NCBI GenBank assembly: GCA_024403615.1
Contig: JAKSRM010000013.1
Span: forward strand, 1-53,440
Length of the DNA: 53,440 nt
From: Lachnospiraceae bacterium
GTDB lineage: Bacteria > Bacillota > Clostridia > Lachnospirales > Lachnospiraceae
Direction of reading: 5' to 3'
In this document: positions 1 to 8,094 of the stretch, in pieces
Position numbering within the stretch: the stretch's first letter is position 1
Layout of the letters: each line of letters begins with the position of its first letter
Notes under the pieces: model-generated
Seen by the model: the letters and a program-made list of their open reading frames with translations, nothing else
Database searches by the model: none
What the model was told of the DNA's origin: nothing
Made by a program: the position numbers and the translations under genes

Positions 1-534
1 CTTACAGCTGAGCGCAGCCGTAACAGGAAACGCCAGCCATAACGTAACATGGAGTATAAGTGGAAATAGAAGCAGCAATACCAAGATCTCAAGCAACGGC
101 CTGTTAACCGTAGCAGCAGACGAACCGGCTGGAACCATTCAGGTAACCGCCACCTCAACCTTCGACACAACGAAAAAGGATACGGCAGCAGTCAACGTTG
201 AAATTCCTCTGGTAATCAGTTCCGTAGTTGTAACACCAAAGAACCAGACCGTGGTATCCGGCAACACCTTACAGCTGAGCGCAGCCGTAACAGGAAACGC
301 CAGCCATAACGTAACATGGAGTTTAAGTGGAAATAGAAGCAGCAATACCAAGATCTCAAGCAACGGCCTGTTAACCGTGGCGGCAGATGAGCCAGCAGGC
401 ACCATCCAGGTAACCGCAACCTCAACCTTCGATACAACAAAGAAGGATACGGCAGCAGTCAATGTTGAGGTTCCTCTGGTAATCAATTCCGTAGAGGTAA
501 CACCAGACGACGTTGACGTATTTACCGGAGAGAG
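1..534 (+). repeat. 267-bp tandem DNA repeat encoding Big_2 domains
   Basis: The bases from position 1 recur from position 268 with few changes, a period of 267 bp (89 codons). Identity is high until about position 490; a third copy from about 535 is recognisable only at protein level (VTGNA, VTW, GLL). The array probably continues upstream. Near-identity suggests recent duplication or homogenisation. Confidence 0.9.
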
Positions 535-2824
535 CCTTCAGTTCCAGGCAACGGTAACCGGCAATGCAGACCCTTCTGTTACTTGGTCTATCCAGGGACA
601 GGAAAGCAATAATACAAGAATCGACACCACAGGCCTACTTAATATTGGTGAAGATGAAACCGCCGAAATTCTTTACGTAAAGGCAACTTCTGTATTTGAT
701 ACGTCTGTACAGGACGAAGTAACCGTATATGTTCAGAAACCGGCACAGTTTATTGACACAATTGATATTTCTTACAATACCGGTGATACCGAATTCACCG
801 GAGCTTACAAATACAAAGAAATCGTTGACTACGATAACGATTACAATGGCATCCGGGAACATAACTGGTCCTTATCCGGAAATGTAGTAAAAGGTAATAA
901 CTTAGTACAAATTTACGCATGTGAAGAAGGCGTAACCGGATTCGCCAACAAGTTACTGGTATCCAATACCGAGCAGTATGTTAACCCATGCAGACAAACA
1001 TGGCTGTCCTTCCGTATTTATGCAGAACCATATTCAGAAGACATGGAATATCCTCCATATACCTTTGATGCAAGACATCTGGATGATATTGATGTATGGG
1101 TAAATGGAGCATTAGTTTCTAACGCAGTTATTACCAACTATGACCACAGATGGAGATCCGTTGAGGTATTTATTCCAATCGAAATGACATGCGAACATCA
1201 TTGGAATAACGGACAGGTTACAACTCCGGCAACTGCAGGAAAAGACGGCGTATTTACCTATACCTGTGAATGGTGCCATGAGACCAGAACCGAAGGAATT
1301 CCAGCTTTAGGTTATCCAGTAACCTACGTTTTAAACGATGGGACAAATAACAATGAAAATCCTGTTATTACTTATGCAGGAAACGATGCAATCACTTTGA
1401 AGAATCCAGAGCGAGAAGGCTTTACTTTCGGCGGATGGTACAAAGAAGCAGCATTTACCCACAAGATTACAGCCATTCCTGAGGATAATGATGAATTCCT
1501 AACACTTTATGCTAAGTGGACGGCAAATACATACAAAATCGCATTTAGCCCGAACTATGATTACTCAGGAGACCCGGATTTCACCGCAATGGCAAGTATG
1601 ACCAACAGAGCTTGCGGAACAGCATATAAACTGTCTGCAAATACATACAGCCAGCGTGGATATCAGTTCGCTGGATGGAATACCCAGAGAGATGGTTCCG
1701 GAGACTTTTACGAGAATCAGGCAACTGTTATGAATCTGTCAACAGAGAACGGCAGCACCGTATATCTGTACGCACAGTGGACACCAAATACCTACCGTGT
1801 AATCTTCAGTCCAAACTATGACTACGCAGATGATCCAGATTTCGAAGTAATGCCAAGTATGGTAGATGTGGAATATGGAAGAGATTACAACCTTTCCGAC
1901 AATACCTACAGAAGAGACGGATATACCTTCTTGGGATGGAATACGAAGAGAGACGGAACAGGTACTTCCTATGATAACATGGAGCAGATTAATAGCCTGT
2001 CTGCAACCGATGGAGGCCTTGTATATCTGTACGCACAGTGGAAAACTCATACCTACAAGATCGTATTCAGTCCAAACTATGATTACAATCCAAGCGGATT
2101 TAAGGCAATGGCTAGTATGACCTCAAGAAAATACGATGTAAGTTATACTCTGTCAGCCAATACTTATACCAGAACTGGATATACTTTTGCAGGATGGAAT
2201 ACCCAGAGAGACGGAAGCGGTGATTCTTTTGCAAACAAAGCAACCGTACGCAACCTGACAGAAGAAGATGGAGTTTCCGTATATCTGTATGCACAGTGGA
2301 AACCAAATACCTATAAGGTAATTTTCAGTCCAAACTATGATTACTCCGATGATCCAGATTTCACAGCAATGCCAAGTATGACAAATCTGGAGTATGGAGA
2401 AGAATACGAGCTCTCAGATATTACTTATGGAAAACCTGGCTACATCTTCCTTGGATGGAATACAAAGAGAGATGGAACAGGTACTTCCTACGATAATATG
2501 GAAACAATCAGCAATCTGGTTTCTACAAATGGTGGTTCCATTTACCTGTATGCTCAGTGGCATATTAACACTTACAAGATCGTATTCAGTCCAAACTATG
2601 ATTACAATCCAAGCGGATTTAAGGCAATGGCAAGTATGACAAACCGTGAATGTGGAACAACCTATACCCTGAGTGCAAATACCTACACCAGAAGCGGTTA
2701 TACATTTGCTGGATGGAATACCCAGAGAGATGGATCTGGTGATTCCTACGCCAACAAAGCATCTGTAAAAGATATGACTTTGGAAGATGGCGGAGTCGTA
2801 TACTTATATGCTCAGTGGAGATAG
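2..2824 (+). CDS. Secreted Big_2 / InlB B-repeat surface protein, 5' end outside window
   Basis: The reading frame is open from base 2, so this is the C-terminal 940 residues of a larger protein. In order it shows about three Ig-like Big_2 domains (about 89 residues each, the first two nearly identical), a unique beta-rich segment, and a linker with paired Cys and the motif CEWCHETRTEGIPALG, common in clostridial surface proteins. Then come one ordinary Listeria-Bacteroides (InlB B) repeat and five variants that start near SPNYDY, contain GWNTQRDG or GWNTKRDG, and end in YAQW. It stops right after the last repeat: no LPXTG, membrane anchor or choline-binding repeat is seen at the C-terminus, so any anchoring would be N-terminal or non-covalent. 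Such repeats usually act as rigid stalks or adhesive modules; the ligand is unknown. A terminator follows. Confidence 0.85.
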   Translation, partial: LQLSAAVTGNASHNVTWSISGNRSSNTKISSNGLLTVAADEPAGTIQVTATSTFDTTKKDTAAVNVEIPLVISSVVVTPKNQTVVSGNTLQLSAAVTGNASHNVTWSLSGNRSSNTKISSNGLLTVAADEPAGTIQVTATSTFDTTKKDTAAVNVEVPLVINSVEVTPDDVDVFTGESLQFQATVTGNADPSVTWSIQGQESNNTRIDTTGLLNIGEDETAEILYVKATSVFDTSVQDEVTVYVQKPAQFIDTIDISYNTGDTEFTGAYKYKEIVDYDNDYNGIREHNWSLSGNVVKGNNLVQIYACEEGVTGFANKLLVSNTEQYVNPCRQTWLSFRIYAEPYSEDMEYPPYTFDARHLDDIDVWVNGALVSNAVITNYDHRWRSVEVFIPIEMTCEHHWNNGQVTTPATAGKDGVFTYTCEWCHETRTEGIPALGYPVTYVLNDGTNNNENPVITYAGNDAITLKNPEREGFTFGGWYKEAAFTHKITAIPEDNDEFLTLYAKWTANTYKIAFSPNYDYSGDPDFTAMASMTNRACGTAYKLSANTYSQRGYQFAGWNTQRDGSGDFYENQATVMNLSTENGSTVYLYAQWTPNTYRVIFSPNYDYADDPDFEVMPSMVDVEYGRDYNLSDNTYRRDGYTFLGWNTKRDGTGTSYDNMEQINSLSATDGGLVYLYAQWKTHTYKIVFSPNYDYNPSGFKAMASMTSRKYDVSYTLSANTYTRTGYTFAGWNTQRDGSGDSFANKATVRNLTEEDGVSVYLYAQWKPNTYKVIFSPNYDYSDDPDFTAMPSMTNLEYGEEYELSDITYGKPGYIFLGWNTKRDGTGTSYDNMETISNLVSTNGGSIYLYAQWHINTYKIVFSPNYDYNPSGFKAMASMTNRECGTTYTLSANTYTRSGYTFAGWNTQRDGSGDSYANKASVKDMTLEDGGVVYLYAQWR
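1540..2820 (+). repeat. InlB B-type repeats with a 519-bp two-domain super-repeat
   Basis: Five consecutive domains of about 86 residues alternate between two types. Domains 1, 3 and 5 carry ASM, LSANTY, FAGWNTQRDGSGD; domains 2 and 4 carry PSM, LSD-TY, FLGWNTKRDGTGTSYDNME. The phrase tcgtattcag at 2061 recurs at 2580, and agtccaaactatga at 1808 recurs near 2327. Both are 519 bp apart, so a two-domain unit was duplicated as a block. Confidence 0.85.
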
Positions 2825-2846
2825 TCTAGACTATTTTAAACCGATA

Positions 2847-2880
2847 AAAAGAGTCCTGAGATAATCAGGACTCTTTTCTT
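2847..2880 (+). terminator. Intrinsic terminator after the repeat protein
   Basis: Stem AAGAGTCCTGA (2849-2859), loop GATAA, stem TCAGGACTCTT (2865-2875), then a T-rich run. It separates the repeat protein from the locus starting at 3001. Confidence 0.9.
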
Positions 2881-3000
2881 ATAGAAATAAGGTAAAAATA
2901 GCAAAGAATCTTTAAAAAATCAGGCGTTTATGATAATATGCCAAGGAGTGTAAAAAAATAGATGGGAATGAATAATTAACGGTTCAGAGGAGAAAAAGAA

Positions 3001-5859
3001 ATGACAGAAATTCAGGAAGAATTATTGAAAATTCTTACGATATTGGATAAATTCTGCAGGGAAAATGACATTGAATATTATGTATTCGGTGGAACTTTAA
3101 TTGGAGCCATGCGCCATAAAGGCTTTATTCCATGGGATGATGATTCCGATGTTATTATTACCAGAGACAATTGGCTGAAATTCATCGAAGCTGCAAAAAA
3201 AGGCCTTCCAGAAGGTATTACTTTATGTGCAATGGATTTGGACCCAAATATGTCTGCATCTGTATGTCGTTTCTATGATAATACGACGACCAATCTTTAT
3301 AAATCGCATATGGCGGTTCCAGATACTGCGGGTATTCCGGTTGATATTATCGTTATGGACCCAGTTCCAGAATCTAAAGTAGGAGAATATCTGGATGGAC
3401 TTTTAGACCTTCAGGAATTTGCGAATCCAGTTGGCTATTATGCTCCTAGAAATGTTGCCCATGTTGGAAGACCGTATCCATATGCAAAATATAAATTCCA
3501 GAGTCTGTTTAACAGCAGACAGGCAATGATTAATAAAATCAGTAAAGGCATTTTTGAATATCCAACAGAAGAGTCTACCTATTATGCACAGCGTTTTGGC
3601 GGTACTCCTTTATTCTATCCAAAGGAAATTTTCGGAAAGCCAAAATACGTTCCTTTTGAAAATACCATGCTGCCAGTTCCGGAACAGGCGGGAACTGTTT
3701 TGACCTTAGGTTATGGAGAATGGGTACATATTCCTAGAGGCGGTGCATCCAAGAGCCAGCATGATTTCAGTATCAAAGATTTCCATAATTCATCTAAAAT
3801 TTACTTCGATGAATTCAACAAAGCCTTAGATCATAAGGCTGTTATGCGAACCTATAATAAAAGAAAAAAATATCTGAACAAATATACAACCGACCGTGTA
3901 AATTCTGCTTTAAGCAAAGACGTGTTCCTTCAGGCAAAGGTATGTCTGGATTATGAAAAGAAACTGAAAGATGTTAATATTTCTGAGTTGCTCGCAAATA
4001 AAAAATATGCAGAATTAAATGATCTTTTAGGGGAATACATCCGCGTACAATGTGATGAAAACTATACTGGCGTATCTTCTGTTTCTGTATGGAAGAGATA
4101 TATCCGCCGCCATCATCCGTTATTAATTGATATTGGTGATGATGCTATCACGGCAGCAGTAGAACTTTTAATAGAACAGTACAAAGTTCATTACGCAGAA
4201 AAAGTACTGTTTGCCCGTGATTCCATTACCAGGGAAAAACCAGAAAGAATTAAGGAACTGGAAGACCTTTGTGCAAAGATTCGTATTGCAGAGAATCTGT
4301 ATGAACAAAAAGACTTGGAGAAGTGCGAGGCGGTAATAAAAGAAGGACTGGGAATCTTTGAAGATAATCCATGTCTTTATATCTTAAACCTGCGAGTTCA
4401 GATGGATAAGGGATTGACTCCAGACGAAATTATCCGACTTGCAGAAGAAGGCATGGCTCGATTTGGAGAATCTTCCGAACTTTTACATTTCAAAGCAGAA
4501 GCTTTGTTAGCAAAAGGGGAAAAGGAAGAAGCGCTGAAACTGTATGAGTATATTATTTCCTTCTCCGATCACGGAGTTGTTTTGACTGCTATTAAATCCA
4601 GCATTGAAGCTATGCTTGCAGAAGAAAACCATGATCCGAAATTGGAAAAGCTTCACCTGGAAGTAAGAAAACAAGTGGGCGAAGAAGACTTAGGTCTGGA
4701 AGAATATCTGGAAAAAGAAAATGCAATAAAAGAAAAAATTAAGAATCAGTTGCTTGGTAAGGACGAGCATGCTGCTTTAAAGGAAGAATACCTTGCTTCT
4801 TATACAGTAGATGAAAGCATTAAAAATGTCCGGTTGAACTTGTTAAACGAGATTGATGATATTTGCAAAGAAAACAACATTACTTATTATCTGTGGAATG
4901 ATTCTTTGTTGCAGGCTTTCTTCTGGCAGGATTACTGTAATACGAAGGCTGACTTAAGAATTGCTATGGATACGGCAAACATCAAGAAGTTCATTGAGGC
5001 TGTAAATAAGAAAAATCAGCCGGGCAGAGCCCTAAACTATATGGGGAACAATGAGTATTATCATCGCTTCAACGTAAAATATTGCAACACTGATACTTTG
5101 GATTTCCATATCAACTTTAATGGCGAAGGCGATACCTTTGGTATGTACGTCAGCATTGAAATCCTGAGAAATCGAAGAAATAGTAAGATTGGCAATGCGA
5201 TGAATACCCTTCTGGAAGTTGGATATCAGATGCAGTCTTCTTTTAAGGCTAAGAGATTCCGTAATACTGCAGCCTATGATTTCGTAAAAGTGCTGATGAA
5301 CCTTACTGGAAGAAAGAAGTTTACCTCAAATCTGTTTAATCGTCTGTTGAAAGAAGGTCAGAAAGATAATCAAGAGGAGCTGTATACGGTAGGCGAATCT
5401 AAGAAAAAGACCTATTATGAGAAAGAATGGCTGGGAACACCTGCAGAACTGAAATTGGGCGATAGATTCTATCCAGTACCAGAAAAATATAAGAGAGTAA
5501 TCTTAAAGAAAAGGGAAACTGTGGACATCTTGAAAGCACAATTGGAGTCATCGGGAGTTGTGGAACATACCCGTTTCGTCGATGCTCATGTGTCATCCCA
5601 AGAGTATTTGGACTATCTCAAGAAGCTTGGCGTAGACCGAAAGAAAATCTGGGATTTCAATCTGAAGACCGCAAAGGAATTAGCTTCTACCGCGCTTCTG
5701 ACGAAACAGACAAATGTGTTCTGGGATACGCTTTATAAAATCGGTCTGGAGATTAAGAGAAAAACCGAAGGAAAGACTCCGGAAGAATTTTACACAGAAA
5801 AAGAGCCAGAAAAACTTGTTGAAGTCTTAGATGATTTAGAGGGAATAGCGAATTATTGA
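3001..5859 (+). CDS. LicD phosphotransferase fused to helical repeats and a degenerate second LicD domain
   Basis: 952 residues. The N-terminal 290 or so form a LicD nucleotidyltransferase-fold domain with GGTLIGAMRHKGFIPWDDD at residues 30-48. In known LicD proteins this domain moves a phospho-alcohol such as phosphocholine or glycerol phosphate from a CDP carrier to a surface glycan. A charged helical TPR-like middle follows (about 300-600). A second LicD-like domain starts near residue 603 (ENNITYYLWNDSLLQAFF), where GG has become ND and the Asp cluster is mostly lost, so it is probably non-catalytic. No signal peptide: a cytoplasmic or membrane-face enzyme. The ATG has GAGGAG upstream. 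First gene of a plus-strand locus and followed by a terminator. The acceptor and the transferred group are unknown. Confidence 0.82.
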   Translation: MTEIQEELLKILTILDKFCRENDIEYYVFGGTLIGAMRHKGFIPWDDDSDVIITRDNWLKFIEAAKKGLPEGITLCAMDLDPNMSASVCRFYDNTTTNLYKSHMAVPDTAGIPVDIIVMDPVPESKVGEYLDGLLDLQEFANPVGYYAPRNVAHVGRPYPYAKYKFQSLFNSRQAMINKISKGIFEYPTEESTYYAQRFGGTPLFYPKEIFGKPKYVPFENTMLPVPEQAGTVLTLGYGEWVHIPRGGASKSQHDFSIKDFHNSSKIYFDEFNKALDHKAVMRTYNKRKKYLNKYTTDRVNSALSKDVFLQAKVCLDYEKKLKDVNISELLANKKYAELNDLLGEYIRVQCDENYTGVSSVSVWKRYIRRHHPLLIDIGDDAITAAVELLIEQYKVHYAEKVLFARDSITREKPERIKELEDLCAKIRIAENLYEQKDLEKCEAVIKEGLGIFEDNPCLYILNLRVQMDKGLTPDEIIRLAEEGMARFGESSELLHFKAEALLAKGEKEEALKLYEYIISFSDHGVVLTAIKSSIEAMLAEENHDPKLEKLHLEVRKQVGEEDLGLEEYLEKENAIKEKIKNQLLGKDEHAALKEEYLASYTVDESIKNVRLNLLNEIDDICKENNITYYLWNDSLLQAFFWQDYCNTKADLRIAMDTANIKKFIEAVNKKNQPGRALNYMGNNEYYHRFNVKYCNTDTLDFHINFNGEGDTFGMYVSIEILRNRRNSKIGNAMNTLLEVGYQMQSSFKAKRFRNTAAYDFVKVLMNLTGRKKFTSNLFNRLLKEGQKDNQEELYTVGESKKKTYYEKEWLGTPAELKLGDRFYPVPEKYKRVILKKRETVDILKAQLESSGVVEHTRFVDAHVSSQEYLDYLKKLGVDRKKIWDFNLKTAKELASTALLTKQTNVFWDTLYKIGLEIKRKTEGKTPEEFYTEKEPEKLVEVLDDLEGIANY

Positions 5860-5868
5860 TTGTGAACT

Positions 5869-5898
5869 GACCGGAGCTTCGACTCCGGTCTTTCTTTT
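5869..5898 (+). terminator. Intrinsic terminator after the first LicD gene
   Basis: Stem GACCGGAG (5869-5876), loop CTTCGA, stem CTCCGGTC (5883-5890), then TTTCTTTTG. It makes the gene at 3001 a separate unit or limits read-through into the GNAT gene. Confidence 0.88.
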
Positions 5899-5993
5899 GT
5901 ATGTTTTAATTTTTACACATATAGAAATGTTGTATTTGGTAACTATTTGGAGTAAAATATTATGCGAAAAATTAGCGTTACAAAGGAGTTGCT

Positions 5994-6788
5994 ATGATTA
6001 GATTCGTTAAAGAGGAAGAAGTTCCGGAATTACTTTCTTTCTTAAAAGAAGATGTTGAGAACTGTATTTATTTATATACTGATGTTTTTACCTATGGCCT
6101 TGAGAATCCAAATATGAAAGTTTGGGTTGAGGACAGAGATGGAGAATACAAATGCGTTATTATGAAATATCATGACAGTTACCAGCTCTACTCAAGAAAT
6201 GAAGACTGGGACGTTGATGGCGTAATCGGTATCTTAAATGAGTATCCGGCTACGGTTATTAACGGAAAAAAAGATATGATTGAAAGATTATATCCATATT
6301 ACCAGGATTCTTACCGGACGATTTTTGGTGCTGTAATGCGCCTGAATAGCGTTTTAGATTTTCCAGAAATGGAATACTGCGAAATGGCTACTTTGGATGA
6401 TGTTGACGAGATTGCGCAGATTATCGTAGAAGACGTTTATTATAAAGACTACTACACAAAAGAAGAACTTGCGAAACAGCTTCGTGAGAGAATGACAACT
6501 GGTATGGGAAGAAGCGCCATCATTCGTAGAGATGGAAAGATTGTTGCCCATGTTGCAAGCTTTACTGAGGCAGATGGAATTGCTGTTAGTTCCGGAACCA
6601 TTGCGAAAGTAGAATATCGCGGACATAAATATGGTATAGCCGTTGAAAGCTATCTGAATAAAGTAATGAACTCTCTTGGATACAAATGGTTTGGATTTAT
6701 TCTGGAACAGGATCGTATCGAACTGTTTGAAAGACTTGGAAATAAAACAGTTGCTTTATATGGCAAGCTTGTAAAATTAGCAGATTAA
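5994..6788 (+). CDS. GNAT-family N-acetyltransferase
   Basis: 264 residues, ATG with AAAGGAG seven bases upstream. The C-terminal half (about 125-255) reads as a GNAT acyl-CoA-binding domain: a MATLDDVDEIAQI helix, an RDGKIVAHVAS strand pair, VSSGTIAKVEYRGHKYG in the acetyl-CoA-binding region, and a final GYKWFGFI strand. The N-terminal half has no recognisable motif and may be a second, degenerate GNAT fold, a known layout in clostridia. The substrate is unknown. Its place before the phosphotransferase genes suggests acetylation of a sugar or amino group on a surface polymer, but it sits between a terminator and a 43-base gap and could be independent. Confidence 0.75.
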   Translation: MIRFVKEEEVPELLSFLKEDVENCIYLYTDVFTYGLENPNMKVWVEDRDGEYKCVIMKYHDSYQLYSRNEDWDVDGVIGILNEYPATVINGKKDMIERLYPYYQDSYRTIFGAVMRLNSVLDFPEMEYCEMATLDDVDEIAQIIVEDVYYKDYYTKEELAKQLRERMTTGMGRSAIIRRDGKIVAHVASFTEADGIAVSSGTIAKVEYRGHKYGIAVESYLNKVMNSLGYKWFGFILEQDRIELFERLGNKTVALYGKLVKLAD

Positions 6789-6831
6789 TTTATTAATTAT
6801 CTTAATCCGTACATACTAGGGGGACGTCAGA

Positions 6832-8094
6832 GTGATTAATAATTATCTGTTATATATAGACCCAGGGACAGGAAGCATGCTGCTTACTGTTATTTTGGGA
6901 CTTTTAACCACTCTGATTTTCGTCTTTCGTGGCATATTCCTTAAATTAAAAATAAAAATTGCAGGCGGGAAAAATATTGACATGAATAAGGGAAAGGTCC
7001 CTTTTGTCATATATACGGACAGCAAACGCTACTGGAATATTTTTAAACCGATCTGCGATGAATTCGAGAAAAGGGAAACGGAATGTCTTTATCTGACAGC
7101 TTCTCCGGATGATCCTTCCCTTACATTTGATTACAAATATATAAAAGCCGAATTTATCGGCGAAGGAAATAAGGGCTTTGCAAGATTAAATATGCTCAAA
7201 GCCTATATTTGCTTATCTACTACTCCGGGACTGGATGTCCTTCAGTGGAAACGCTCCAGGGATGTTGACTGGTACGTACATACGTATCATACCGTTGGCG
7301 ACAGCCTGGGCTACCGGATGTTTGGTATCGATTATTATGATGCGATTTTAAAGACCGGACAGCATCAGGAACGGGCCATTCGGGCCTTGGAGAAAGTGCG
7401 GAATCTCCCAGCGAAAGAAACCGTTACGGTTGGATCCACTCATCTGGATGCGATGAAAAAAAGAGCAGACCAGATGGACCTTTCCAAAAGAGAAAGTGAA
7501 AATAAGATTATACTTCTTGCTCCTTCATGGGGCGAAAGCAGTATTCTAAATAAATATGGAGCAAATCTGATTCAGAAATTGGTAGAGACGGGATATAAGA
7601 TAGTTATCCGTCCTCATCCCCAGTCTAAAATTTCGGATCCGGAAATGCTGGATTCCTTGCAGAAACAGTTCCCAAATAGTGAACGTCTGGAGTGGAATTT
7701 TGATAATGACAATTTTGATATCTTAAGCCGTTCAGATTTAATGATTTCAGATTTTTCTGGAGTTATGTATGACTATACGTTTATTTTTGACCGGCCGTTG
7801 ATTTATACAGAAATCGATTGCGATATTTCTCAATACGATGCTGCGTGGGTAGATTATGTTATGTGGCCTTTGGCAATGCCCCCGGTTCTGGGCCATGAAC
7901 TGAAGGAGTCAGATTTTGATAATCTGAAACAAGTAATCGATGAAACTTTAGCATCCGAAGTATATGCGGCTGGACGAAAAGCGGCAGTAGCAGAAGGCTG
8001 GGAATATCAAGGAGAAGCGGCAAAGCGGACCGTGGATTATCTGATTCAAAAGTACAACCAGCTGAAAGAAAAAGAGGAAACGGAGAAAAAGTAA
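6832..8094 (+). CDS. Membrane-anchored CDP-glycerol glycerophosphotransferase-like protein
   Basis: 420 residues with a GTG start at 6832 supported by AGGGGGA seven bases upstream. One N-terminal membrane segment (YIDPGTGSMLLTVILGLL, residues 8-25) leads to a GT-B-like domain of the TagB/TagF class. Landmarks are YHTVGDSLGYRMF, the RPHP motif, and SDLMISDFSGVMYDYTFIF. In the family the enzyme moves glycerol phosphate or ribitol phosphate from a CDP carrier to a lipid-linked or polymeric acceptor at the cytoplasmic membrane face. The stop is directly followed by the GTG of the next gene, so the two are translationally linked. A CDP-alcohol donor could come from the cytidylyltransferase at 14111. 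Exact donor and chain length unknown. Confidence 0.82.
   Translation: MINNYLLYIDPGTGSMLLTVILGLLTTLIFVFRGIFLKLKIKIAGGKNIDMNKGKVPFVIYTDSKRYWNIFKPICDEFEKRETECLYLTASPDDPSLTFDYKYIKAEFIGEGNKGFARLNMLKAYICLSTTPGLDVLQWKRSRDVDWYVHTYHTVGDSLGYRMFGIDYYDAILKTGQHQERAIRALEKVRNLPAKETVTVGSTHLDAMKKRADQMDLSKRESENKIILLAPSWGESSILNKYGANLIQKLVETGYKIVIRPHPQSKISDPEMLDSLQKQFPNSERLEWNFDNDNFDILSRSDLMISDFSGVMYDYTFIFDRPLIYTEIDCDISQYDAAWVDYVMWPLAMPPVLGHELKESDFDNLKQVIDETLASEVYAAGRKAAVAEGWEYQGEAAKRTVDYLIQKYNQLKEKEETEKK

Noticed and set aside
139..486. Antisense open frame of 115 codons in the Big_2 repeats
   Set aside because: It is a repeat of itself at the 267-bp period, a by-product of the coding repeat on the plus strand, with no ribosome site.
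2700..2824. Sortase anchor at the end of the repeat protein
   Set aside because: The frame ends directly after the last YAQW repeat; no LPXTG-like motif, hydrophobic stretch or basic tail.
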